64,000 nucleotides of DNA from Catellatospora vulcania. GTDB lineage: Bacteria > Actinomycetota > Actinomycetes > Mycobacteriales > Micromonosporaceae. Where the stretch lies: positions 37,168 to 101,167 of the forward strand of contig NZ_ML769311.1 of NCBI RefSeq assembly GCF_009720385.1, read 5' to 3'. Made by a program: the position numbers and the translations under genes. Of the stretch, positions 17,250 through 25,081 are shown one piece after another (positions within the stretch are counted from its first letter, which is position 1; the number at the start of each line of letters is the position of its first letter). A model generated the notes under the pieces. That model ran no database searches, had not been told where the DNA came from, and worked only from the letters and a program-made list of their open reading frames with translations.

Positions 17250-17822
17250 TCAGCCTGCGTCTCGGCCCAGGTACGCGGCCAGCCGGTCGGCCTCGGTCGC
17301 GCCCGCCGGGGCCGGACGTTCCGCGCCGAACGGGCCGCCGTCGCGGGGCATCCCGTCCAGAAAGGACCGCCAGCTCGCCAGCACGCGGCGGGCCAGCTCG
17401 GGGGACAGGTCCGTGCTCGCGCCGAGCGCGCGGGCCAGGTCCCAGCCGTGCGTGGTCAGCTCGTTGACGACGTGCTGCACGGTCACCGCGCCCGGCTGCG
17501 GGCCGATCGGCGTCGGCGCGACCTCGGTCAGGTAACCCGGCCGGTGGAACGCGGCACGGGCCCGCGCCGCGTGCTCGCCGAACGCGGCCACCGGGTCGGC
17601 GTAGTCCGGCTCGTCCTCGGGCGGCGGCGCTCCCTCGGCCAGGGTCGCGTACCGGTCGTGGAGGAACGCCAGATGGCGCAGCAGCCGCCGGACCGTCCAG
17701 TCCGCGCACGGGGTCGGGTCGTCCATGCGCTGCGGCGGGACCGTGCCCGCCAGCGCGCCGACCTCGGCGGTGATCGTGTCGTACGCGGCCAGCGGGTCGT
17801 CCAGGGTCAGATAACCGTCCAT
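17250..17822 (-). CDS. DinB/MDMPI-like (TIGR03086-type) metal-binding protein
   Basis: 190-residue protein of the maleylpyruvate-isomerase N-terminal/DinB four-helix fold common in actinomycetes. Family features are DPTPCADWTVRRLLRHLAFL at about residues 36-55 and the later NELTTHGWDLARALG. Together they offer the His residues of a metal site; thiol-dependent transferase activity is known for some members. The downstream hairpin of helices ends near residue 150. ATG 17822 was chosen; a longer ORF from 18608 only shadows the next gene. Substrate unknown. Confidence 0.72.
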   Translation of the reverse strand: MDGYLTLDDPLAAYDTITAEVGALAGTVPPQRMDDPTPCADWTVRRLLRHLAFLHDRYATLAEGAPPPEDEPDYADPVAAFGEHAARARAAFHRPGYLTEVAPTPIGPQPGAVTVQHVVNELTTHGWDLARALGASTDLSPELARRVLASWRSFLDGMPRDGGPFGAERPAPAGATEADRLAAYLGRDAG

Positions 17823-17851
17823 GGCCGGATCCTGCCCCGACCGTGCGGCGT

Positions 17852-19861
17852 TCACGCCTGCGCCTGGCGCAGCGTGCCCGGGGCCGGCGCGCCCTGCCAG
17901 CGGATCTCCTTGGCGGTGTCCAGCGCGCAGGTCCACAGCCTGCCGTCCGCGCCGACGGTCGCCGCGCACGCCCGCCCACGCGAGTCCACGGCGACCGCCG
18001 GGGCTCCGGTGAACAGCTCCCCCGACGCCGACCAGGCCGCCGCCTCCCCGGGCCGGTGCGCGCCGGTGATGCCGACCCGGCCCGCGTCGTCGCGGCGCAG
18101 CAGGCGCAGGCGGCCGTCGCGGAGCAACCCGGCCACCGCACCCGTGCCCCCGCCGGCCGGGACCGTGGTCCCGACCCCGGCCTGCAGCACGGTGAGCGTC
18201 GCCCCGTCGGCGTGCCCGACCAGCACCGGGCCGTCCCCGCCGGTCGCGGTGCGGGCCGCCGACAGCGCCCCGTCCATCACGCCGCGCAGCACCACCTGCG
18301 GCTCGCCGAAGCGGCCCGCGGGGGAGTCCCGCCGCCAGCACAGCAGCTCGTCGTCGGTCACCGCGTACACCTCGGTGCGCGGCCCGGCCGACACCGCCAC
18401 CAGCGCGTCGCGGACGCCCTTGCCGCCCAGCCGGAGCCACGGACCCCAGCGCCCGTCGGCGGTCCGGGCGCGCATCGCGACGCCGCGGTCGAAGTCGCGC
18501 ACGAACACGCTCAGACCACCATCGGCGTCGGCGACCGCGACCGGCATGCCGACCTCCCTGGCCCGCACCGGGTCGTCGCCCGCGTCCGGGTTGCCCAGCT
18601 CGGCCCACGTCACCGTGCCGCCGGACGGCTCGCCGTGCATCACGGCCAGCCGCGGACCCGCGACGGCCAGATCCTGGCGTACGCCGAACAGGTGCACCCG
18701 GCCGTCCGGCGTGGACACCGCCGACAGGTGCGGCAGCAGGTTCTCCCCGCCCACCGGCTCCGGCGCGGACCAGTCACCGGGGTCCGCGCCGCGCCGCCAC
18801 CGCAGCGCCGTGCCGCCGAACACCGCGTACGCGGCCAGCCCGTCGCCGGACGGGACCAGCCACGTGGTGCTGCCCGGGTGCCGGTAGGTCTGGCTGCGGC
18901 CGTAGCGCTTGGCCCGCGAGCGCGTGCCGACCTGCAGGTCGCCGCAGCCGTAGGGCGCCGCGCAGGCGTGCCCGTCGGCCCAGCCGTAGACGTCCAGATA
19001 GGAGAACTTGCGCTCGTACACGGCCGGGCTGAGGTTGCGCGGCCAGTACTTGTTGAAGTAGCCCCGGTAGCTCTGCACCTGCACCGCTTCGCCGGCCCGC
19101 CGGTGGCGGCGCACCGCCTCGAACGCGAACCAGGCCGCGTAGAGGTGGTCGGTGTGGTCGGAGTAGTCGACGTGGCCCTCGGCGTACTTCAGGTGCTCCG
19201 GCGCCGGGTCGAGGGTGCGCACCACCGTCGGCTCGGCCGTGTCCAGCAACGACGCCAGGATCGCGAACACCTCGGCCCGGGTGAGCTGCCCGGCCGCGGG
19301 CAGCGGGCTGTCGGTTGGCCGCAGGTAGGGCTGGGCGTCGCGACGGCCGTCCCACAGCCACTCCAGCCGGTTCGCGCCGCCGCCGCTGACCGGCGCGCGC
19401 AGGTTGAGGAACGCCAGCGTGACGTGCGGGGCGGCGGCCAGCGTGGCGGTCTCGTACACCGCGTCGCCGACGTGGCGGACCTCGCGCCGCCACGGGCTGT
19501 CGGGATTCCCGGTCGCCATCGCCGCGTACGCCGACCGGATCCCGTACTGCCGCGCGGCGGCGTACCCCTCGAAGTCGGGTTTCGGGCCGCGCTCGTCCAG
19601 CGGGGCGTTGATCCCGTTGGCCTCGCCCGCGGTGAGGTAGACGCTGGTGACCGCGTTTCCACCGTCCAGCGCCTGCATCACGTCCGGGTTCAGGAAGTAC
19701 AGGTCGTCGTCGGGGTGGGCGCAGATGTTGACGAACGCGGCCGGGCGCGGCGGCGCGGCCGCCGACCAGACCCGCTCCCACGGCCGGGTCAGGCCCAGCC
19801 CGACCACCCCGCCGCCGGCCAGCAGCAGGGCGCTGAGCGCCGTGCGCCGGTGCAAGGTCAA
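17852..19861 (-). CDS. Exported PIG-L family deacetylase with beta-propeller
   Basis: 669 residues. The N-terminus is LHRRTALSALLLAGGGVVG, a signal or Tat-like anchor. The LmbE/PIG-L zinc deacetylase domain follows with AHPDDD (about 49-53) and the late SDHTDHLYAAW pair. The remaining 400 residues have repeated blade-like strands (GDGPVLVGHADG, RLWTCALD) of a propeller or sialidase-like fold. It probably removes N-acetyl groups from a cell-surface glycan. No ATG exists near the N-terminus; TTG 19861 overlaps the Stealth gene stop (TTGA), implying coupled translation. Confidence 0.8.
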   Translation of the reverse strand: MTLHRRTALSALLLAGGGVVGLGLTRPWERVWSAAAPPRPAAFVNICAHPDDDLYFLNPDVMQALDGGNAVTSVYLTAGEANGINAPLDERGPKPDFEGYAAARQYGIRSAYAAMATGNPDSPWRREVRHVGDAVYETATLAAAPHVTLAFLNLRAPVSGGGANRLEWLWDGRRDAQPYLRPTDSPLPAAGQLTRAEVFAILASLLDTAEPTVVRTLDPAPEHLKYAEGHVDYSDHTDHLYAAWFAFEAVRRHRRAGEAVQVQSYRGYFNKYWPRNLSPAVYERKFSYLDVYGWADGHACAAPYGCGDLQVGTRSRAKRYGRSQTYRHPGSTTWLVPSGDGLAAYAVFGGTALRWRRGADPGDWSAPEPVGGENLLPHLSAVSTPDGRVHLFGVRQDLAVAGPRLAVMHGEPSGGTVTWAELGNPDAGDDPVRAREVGMPVAVADADGGLSVFVRDFDRGVAMRARTADGRWGPWLRLGGKGVRDALVAVSAGPRTEVYAVTDDELLCWRRDSPAGRFGEPQVVLRGVMDGALSAARTATGGDGPVLVGHADGATLTVLQAGVGTTVPAGGGTGAVAGLLRDGRLRLLRRDDAGRVGITGAHRPGEAAAWSASGELFTGAPAVAVDSRGRACAATVGADGRLWTCALDTAKEIRWQGAPAPGTLRQAQA

Positions 19862-21585
19862 CCGTCCTGTCGCGCGGCGTCCGGCCCCGGCAGCTCCCAC
19901 GGCGCCGCCACCGGGAAGTAGGCCGTCAGGAAGCCGCGCAGCAGGCGGTGCCGGGACTGCCGCTGCTCGGGCGTGCCGTCCTCGTCGTTGACGCAGAAGA
20001 CGTCCTGCTCGCGCCGGGCCAGGATCTTCGCCAGCTGCTGCTTCGCGTCGGACGCGGCCAGGCTCACGTAGGTGCTGGTGATCCGGTCGATGGCGGCCCG
20101 GCCGGTGGCCAGCGCGTAGTAGTGGTACGCCGAGGACACCAGCGACACGTCGGACGGGTCCCGGAACCGGTTGCCCGCGGTGCGCTCCAGCTCCTGGGCG
20201 TACCGGTCGGACATCTCGGCGAGCACGTCGCGGCGCAGCGCGTGCGGCACGTGCTTCATCTTGTAGGTCAGGTGCCGGCCGAAGTCGCGCGCGATGAGCG
20301 TGCGGTTGTTCTTGCCCGCCACTGTCGGCGCGAGGTCGGCGGCGTCCGCGGGGCCCGGGTCGACCTTGCCGCGCGACGGGAACAGCTTGGACAGGCCGTT
20401 GGGCTGGAAGAACTTGAGCGTGTTGACCGGGCGGCCGACGAACACGTCGTCGTTGAAGTAGACGAAGTTCTCGCTGAGCCCGTCGATGTGGTGCAGCCGG
20501 CTCTCGATGGCGTGTGAGTTGAACGTGGGCAGCCGCCCGTGGTCGCCGAACAGCTCCTTGTGGCTGACCACCCGCACCCGGTCGTGCAGGGTGTCCAGCC
20601 AGGACGGCACCTGGTCGTCGGTGACCAGCCAGATCCGGCGCACCCACGGGGCGTACAGGTGCAGCGAGCGCATCGAGTAGCGCAGCTCGTCGTGGTTGGC
20701 GAACCGCGACTCCCCGGCCGCCTGCACGGTCAGCGGCCGGTCCTGCGCGCCCAGCGCGGCGTCACGGCGTGCCTGCCAGGCCGGATCGCTGTCGTCGACC
20801 CACGTGTAGACCACGTCGACGGGGAAGGTGATGTCGTCGAGCAGGGTGCCCGCGAACTCCGGCCGGGTCGGGCGCTGCGGCTGGCCGGGCACGTGCGCCG
20901 ACGTCATCCGGGTGAAGACCGCCTCGTCCAGTTCGACCGTCTGGCCGGTGGCGGGAACCCGGTCGGCGGCCCGGTTGGGCCGGGGCGCGTGCAGCGGCCC
21001 CTGCGGGGTACGCGACCACACCTCCACGTCGCAGCCGTGCGCCGTGCCGAGCAGCAGCGCCCCCGACGGGTCGCAGACGTACTGGATCAGCCGGATCACC
21101 CGGTGCCCGGCCAGGGTGCGCCAGGCGTGGTTGGAGGTGGCGGGCATCGGCGTCTGCACGCCCTGCTCGGTCACCGCCGCCACGAACAGCGGCCGCCGCA
21201 GCGCCTCGCGCCGCAGCGCCGCCCACGCCTCGCGCCGACCGCCGGACCCGATGGCCACCGCGGACGCCTTGTCGTCGTAGCCGCGTACGCAGAAGTGCGC
21301 CACGCCCGCGTCGCGCAGCACCGTCAGCACCGTCTCCAGGTTGAGCCGCCGCGCCGCCAGCGGCGTCGCCTCCGCCAGCGGCCGGGCCAGCGCCGGCCCG
21401 TGCGCGGTCGGCACCAGCCGCAGCTCACTGGTGTCGTAACGGCTGTTCAGATGCCACCGCACCGCCGCCCGCGCCCACCGTTCGGCCGGGCCGCCGGCGC
21501 GTCTGACGCGCGGCAGAAGCAGGTCCACCGACCTGCGGGAGAGCGCGGCCATCGCGGCCGAACGACGGGGCACCTGGAAGATCAC
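19858..21585 (-). CDS. Stealth family sugar-1-phosphate transferase
   Basis: Stealth proteins transfer hexose-1-phosphates to make phosphoglycan capsule or wall polymers. Conserved regions in order: CR1 DVVYTWVDDSDP (about 256-268); CR2 ESRFANHDELRYSMRSL (about 292-308) plus RIWLVTDDQVPSWL; CR3 SHAIESRLHHIDGLSENF with the catalytic-looking YFNDDVF. A final region with HVPHALRRDV and RDPSDVSLVSSAYHYYA follows. GTG 21585 is my start choice (alternative ATG 21552); the ORF from 21939 is an antisense of the intergenic region. Its stop overlaps the deacetylase start, so the two enzymes probably build and trim one polymer. Confidence 0.85.
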   Translation of the reverse strand: MIFQVPRRSAAMAALSRRSVDLLLPRVRRAGGPAERWARAAVRWHLNSRYDTSELRLVPTAHGPALARPLAEATPLAARRLNLETVLTVLRDAGVAHFCVRGYDDKASAVAIGSGGRREAWAALRREALRRPLFVAAVTEQGVQTPMPATSNHAWRTLAGHRVIRLIQYVCDPSGALLLGTAHGCDVEVWSRTPQGPLHAPRPNRAADRVPATGQTVELDEAVFTRMTSAHVPGQPQRPTRPEFAGTLLDDITFPVDVVYTWVDDSDPAWQARRDAALGAQDRPLTVQAAGESRFANHDELRYSMRSLHLYAPWVRRIWLVTDDQVPSWLDTLHDRVRVVSHKELFGDHGRLPTFNSHAIESRLHHIDGLSENFVYFNDDVFVGRPVNTLKFFQPNGLSKLFPSRGKVDPGPADAADLAPTVAGKNNRTLIARDFGRHLTYKMKHVPHALRRDVLAEMSDRYAQELERTAGNRFRDPSDVSLVSSAYHYYALATGRAAIDRITSTYVSLAASDAKQQLAKILARREQDVFCVNDEDGTPEQRQSRHRLLRGFLTAYFPVAAPWELPGPDAARQDG

Positions 21586-21713
21586 GCCGTAATAACGATC
21601 GTGATCACCCAAAGGCGACTCCCCGCCCCCGCTTTCTGAAAACCTTCTGTGAACGGAGGAAGGGCATCGTCGGCTCGCGTCAGCGGGACGCGCGGCGGCT
21701 CTGCACATCGCCC

Positions 21714-21743
21714 CGCGTAGAGGAAGGGCGCCTTCCTGACGCG
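21714..21743. repeat. Short palindrome with AGGAAGGGCGCCTTCCT core
   Basis: CGCGT-AG-AGGAAGGGCGCCTTCCT-G-ACGCG forms a 30-base inverted repeat in the 244-base gap between the divergent Stealth and IMPase genes. The core matches two copies at 31494-31509 and 31525-31543, so it appears to be a dispersed short element. The rest of the gap shows no gene. Confidence 0.6.
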
Positions 21744-21829
21744 CCCCCGGTGGTGAGCCGGACTTCGGGACCGTCACACCGGACGGGGGCGCGGCGACGG
21801 CACGGGCAGTGTGGTGGCAGGCTGGGCCC

Positions 21830-22654
21830 ATGCTGGACGCGACAGAGGTGGCCGAGGTCGAGCGGGCGGTGCGCCGCGTAGCCGAGGAGCAGATCCTGCC
21901 CAGGTTCGGCCGCCTGTCCGCAGCCGACATCGCGTTCAAGTCGTCGGAGACCGACTACGTCACCGTCGCCGACCGCGCGGCCGAGGAGGAACTGGCCAAA
22001 CACCTGACCGCGCTGGTGCCCGGCTCGGTCATGGTCGGCGAGGAGGCCGTCGCGGCCGACCCGGCGCTGCTGGCCGCGATCGACGGCGACGCCCCGGTGT
22101 GGATCGTCGACCCGATCGACGGCACGCACAACTTCGTCAGCGGCAGCCCCCGGTTCACCACCCTGGTGGCCCTGGCCCACCGCGGCCGCCTGCTCGCGTC
22201 ATGGACGTACGCCCCCGTGATGGACCTGATGGCGGTGGCCACCGCGGGCGGCGGCGCCTACGTCGACGGCCAGCGGGTCCGGGTCCGGCCCGTCGAGCCG
22301 ATCCTGCGCCACCTCGACGTCAGCGTCTCACCGCCGATCTGGTGGGAGCCTTCGCAGCGCGCCGGGTTCCATCAGCTCAGCCGGCACGGGGTGGCGCTGT
22401 CGTTCTTCGACACCTCGGGCCTGGAGTACATCCAGCTCGCCAGCGGGCGGCGTACCGCGATGGTGCTCACCTGGGAGCTGCCCTGGGACCACGCCGCCGG
22501 GCTGCTGCTGCACGCCGAGGCCGGGGGAGTGGCCATGGCCGCCGACGGCAGCCCGTTCCGCCTCGCCGGCGGCAACCCCCTGCCCTTCCTGGTCGCCCCC
22601 GACCCCGCCACCGCCCACCTGGTGCTCTCCGCCCTGACCCCCGCCGCGGGCTGA
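21830..22654 (+). CDS. Inositol monophosphatase family phosphatase
   Basis: 274-residue Mg-dependent phosphatase. Metal ligands are visible in VGEEAV, WIVDPIDGTHNF and the C-terminal LPWDHAAGLLLHAEAGG. The first 20 residues form the usual helix. Members act on inositol-1-phosphate, histidinol phosphate or fructose bisphosphate; the sequence does not decide. ATG 21830 begins MLDATEVAEVERAV. It converges on the fusion NUDIX gene with 20 bases between stops. Confidence 0.88.
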   Translation: MLDATEVAEVERAVRRVAEEQILPRFGRLSAADIAFKSSETDYVTVADRAAEEELAKHLTALVPGSVMVGEEAVAADPALLAAIDGDAPVWIVDPIDGTHNFVSGSPRFTTLVALAHRGRLLASWTYAPVMDLMAVATAGGGAYVDGQRVRVRPVEPILRHLDVSVSPPIWWEPSQRAGFHQLSRHGVALSFFDTSGLEYIQLASGRRTAMVLTWELPWDHAAGLLLHAEAGGVAMAADGSPFRLAGGNPLPFLVAPDPATAHLVLSALTPAAG

Positions 22655-22674
22655 CCCCCCCGCGCGAGGCCGCG

Positions 22675-23844
22675 TCAGCGGGCTGACAGGGCCGTGGTGA
22701 TCAGGCCTACGGTGGTCCAGTCGATATCCGGGTCGGTCAGCAGGTGGGCGTAGGTGGTGAACTCCAGGGCGGTCTGCTCGCCGTCGGCGGTGACGCCGTG
22801 GTGCTGCGGGCCGGACTCCAGCGCGGTCAGCTCCGTTTCGGTCAGCTCCAGGCTGAACAGGTGCACCCGGTGTGCCGACACGGTGGCGGCGGGCTGGCGT
22901 ACGCCGTGCGAGCGCAGCCGCGCCGCGTCCACCCGCAGGCCCGTCTCCTCGGCCAGCTCCGCGAGCGCGACCTGCCGCGGGTCCGCCGCACCCGGCTGCG
23001 ACCCGCCCGGCAGCTCGTGCACGCACCCGTCGGAGGTCACCGCACTGGACCGGAACTCGCGCACCAGCACGATCCGGGTCTCGGGCAGGCTGTCGGCGGG
23101 CAGGTAGGCGACGACCGCGCTGACGTCCGGGCGGCCGATCACCACCTCGTTGTCCTTGACCCGCCCCTCCGCGGCCACCGCCACGCCTACGTGCGCCGCC
23201 CACCAGAACGGCCGCCCGTCCACGCCCGGCCACGTCCATGCCACCCGCGCCGAGCGCAGCCCGTTGCCGGCCGCCTCCTGCCCGGCCAGCCACGTCCGCA
23301 CGCCCTCGTCGCGCCACAGCGCCAGCGGCAGCTCACGGTGCGCGCCGGCCCGCCGGGCCCCGCCGCCGAGCAGTGCCAGTGCCGCGGCCAGGGTGTCGTC
23401 GAGGGTGTCCGCGACCGGCGCGCCGTGCAACTGCGCGTAGTGCGACAGGTAACGCAGACCCGGGGCGTCCGGCGGCGCGCCGAGCACCACCCGGCCGCTG
23501 GACTCCCAGCGGCCCCATTCGACATTGGTGGTGAACCCGGGCAGCGTGGCCAGGTCGCGCGGCACCCAGAACACCACCGCGTCGGACAGGTGCAGGCTGT
23601 CGTCCTCCCACCGCACCTGACGCAGCCAGCCGTGCGGCATGCCGCCCTCGGGCCGCTCCGGCACGAACACCACCAGCCGCCCCGGCCCGGTCCACTGCTG
23701 TTCCAGCAGTTCCAGGGCCTGGGGCCGCCAGGACGCGACCTCGGGCGAGCGGGGCGTCGGCCCGGCCAGGAACAGGGCCGCGTCCCAGGAGTCGGGGGGC
23801 TGCTCGCCGGCGTACACGGTGACGACCTCGCGCGGGCTCTCCAT
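22675..23844 (-). CDS. Nucleoside 2-deoxyribosyltransferase-like / NUDIX fusion
   Basis: 389 residues in two parts. The N-terminal 150 residues look like a nucleoside 2-deoxyribosyltransferase-like Rossmann fold (VYAGEQPPDSWDAALFLAGP, FVPERPEGG, NVEWGRWES), as in the Nuc_deoxyri_tr2 group. The C-terminal 200 residues are a NUDIX domain with ELPGGSQPGAAD then AELAEETGL; Ala replaces the usual Arg of the REUXEE helix. The fusion suggests one enzyme clearing modified deoxynucleosides and their phosphates. ATG 23844 is supported by a GACGAT -10 on the minus strand. Divergent from a uridine-kinase-like gene 57 bases away. Confidence 0.78.
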   Translation of the reverse strand: MESPREVVTVYAGEQPPDSWDAALFLAGPTPRSPEVASWRPQALELLEQQWTGPGRLVVFVPERPEGGMPHGWLRQVRWEDDSLHLSDAVVFWVPRDLATLPGFTTNVEWGRWESSGRVVLGAPPDAPGLRYLSHYAQLHGAPVADTLDDTLAAALALLGGGARRAGAHRELPLALWRDEGVRTWLAGQEAAGNGLRSARVAWTWPGVDGRPFWWAAHVGVAVAAEGRVKDNEVVIGRPDVSAVVAYLPADSLPETRIVLVREFRSSAVTSDGCVHELPGGSQPGAADPRQVALAELAEETGLRVDAARLRSHGVRQPAATVSAHRVHLFSLELTETELTALESGPQHHGVTADGEQTALEFTTYAHLLTDPDIDWTTVGLITTALSAR

Positions 23845-23901
23845 GCCGATGATCGTCGCACGCGCCGCGGCGGCCATGTCGATCGTCGGTAGGGTGGCCT
23901 G

Positions 23902-24534
23902 ATGCGTGTACGGCCGGTGACCCCCGACGGGCTGGTGGACGAGCTGGTCGAGCGGATCGCGTCGGACGCCGATCCGGCCGGGTTCCTCCGGGTGGCGCTG
24001 GACGGCGCGCCCGCGGCCGGGCCGGACCGGCTCGCCGAGGCGCTGGTCGTCCCGCTGCGCGCGCTCGGCCACGAGGTGCTGCACGTGCGCACCGAGGACT
24101 TCCTGCGCCCGAGGTCGGTGCGGCTGGAGTTCGGCCGTACCGACCCCGACTCCTACTACGAGGGCTGGTACGACGAGGCCGGCCTGCGCCGGGAGGTGCT
24201 CGACCCGCTCGGGCCGGGCGGCACCGGCCGGGTGCTGCCGACGCTGCGGGATCCGGTGCGCGACCGGGCCACCCGGGCGGAATACGTCAGCCTGCCGCCC
24301 GGGTCGGTGCTGCTGCTCAGCGGGGACCTGCTGCTCGGCTCCGGGCTGCCGTTCGAGCTGGCCGCGCACCTGGTGATGTCCCCGGCGGCGCTGGCCCGGC
24401 ACACCCCGCCCGAGCTGGCCTGGACCCTGCCCGCGTACGCCCGCTACGCCGCCGAGGTGGCCCCGCAGACGTTCGCCGACGTGGTGGTGAAGGTCGACGA
24501 CTCCCGCCATCCGGCGATCATGTCTGTCGATTAA
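23902..24534 (+). CDS. Uridine-kinase-like protein lacking Walker A
   Basis: 210-residue protein with overall uridine/phosphoribulokinase-like layout: LRVALDG, HVRTEDFLRPRSVRLEFGR, DSYYEGWYDEAGLRREVLDPL, PPGSVLLLSGDLLL and a late VVVKVDDSRHP. At the P-loop position the sequence is DGAPAAGPDR, without the GKS/T needed to bind ATP phosphates, so kinase activity is unlikely. It may be a pseudoenzyme that binds nucleoside. Leaderless ATG 23902 follows TAGGGT (23890-23895) by six bases. Divergent from a nucleoside-processing fusion enzyme, which may be functionally linked. Confidence 0.72.
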   Translation: MRVRPVTPDGLVDELVERIASDADPAGFLRVALDGAPAAGPDRLAEALVVPLRALGHEVLHVRTEDFLRPRSVRLEFGRTDPDSYYEGWYDEAGLRREVLDPLGPGGTGRVLPTLRDPVRDRATRAEYVSLPPGSVLLLSGDLLLGSGLPFELAAHLVMSPAALARHTPPELAWTLPAYARYAAEVAPQTFADVVVKVDDSRHPAIMSVD

Positions 24535-24596
24535 GCCGCGCCGCCGGCGGGCGGGAGCGCAGGATGACCCCAGGGGACTGGCTACAGGGGGTAATC

Positions 24597-25028
24597 ATGA
24601 CCACGGCTAAGCAGATCATGCACCTGGGCGCGCAGTGCGTGCCCGAGAACGAGACACTGGCCCGGGCCGCGCAGCTGATGCGCGACATGGGCGTCGGCTC
24701 GCTGCCGATCTGCGGCAGCGACGACAAGTTGCGGGGCATCATCACCGACCGTGACATCGTCATCAAGTGCATCGCGTCGGGCGGCGACCCGAACACGATG
24801 ACCTGCATCGAGATGGCCAAGGGCACGCCGATCTGGGTCGACGCGAAGGCCGACGAGGACGAGATCCTGAAGCTCATGGAGCAGCACAAGATCCGCCGGG
24901 TGCCGGTGATCGAGGATCACCAGATCATCGGCATGATCAGCGAGGCGGACCTGGCCCAGCACCTGTCGAACGAGAAGCTGGCGCACTTCGTCTCCACCAT
25001 CACGGCCGCGCCGCCGACGCGCGGCTGA
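24597..25028 (+). CDS. Two-CBS-domain protein (Hrp1-like)
   Basis: 143 residues made of tandem CBS motifs: MHLGAQCVPENETLARAAQLM to LRGIITDRDIV, then DEDEILKLMEQHKIRRVPVIED to IIGMISEADLAQ. Stand-alone CBS pairs bind adenine nucleotides and act as energy sensors or regulators; mycobacterial Hrp1 has a zinc site, and Cys here sit in GAQC, LPIC and IKC. ATG 24597 follows a CAGGGGG site; the ORF from 24564 was not used. A strong hairpin follows the stop. Confidence 0.85.
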   Translation: MTTAKQIMHLGAQCVPENETLARAAQLMRDMGVGSLPICGSDDKLRGIITDRDIVIKCIASGGDPNTMTCIEMAKGTPIWVDAKADEDEILKLMEQHKIRRVPVIEDHQIIGMISEADLAQHLSNEKLAHFVSTITAAPPTRG

Positions 25029-25032
25029 GCGT

Positions 25033-25069
25033 ACGAGAAAGGGGCGCCCCGGTCGGGGGCGCCCCTCGT
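25033..25069. terminator. Strong hairpin between CBS gene and symporter
   Basis: Arms AGGGGCGCCC / GGGCGCCCCT, extended by ACGAG / CTCGT, between two convergent genes. Likely bidirectional terminator. Confidence 0.75.
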
Positions 25070-25081
25070 GCTGTGCCGGGG

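Noticed and set aside
17852..20647. 931-residue minus-strand frame
   Set aside because: The N-terminal part is an out-of-frame reading of the Stealth gene; the deacetylase begins near 19861.
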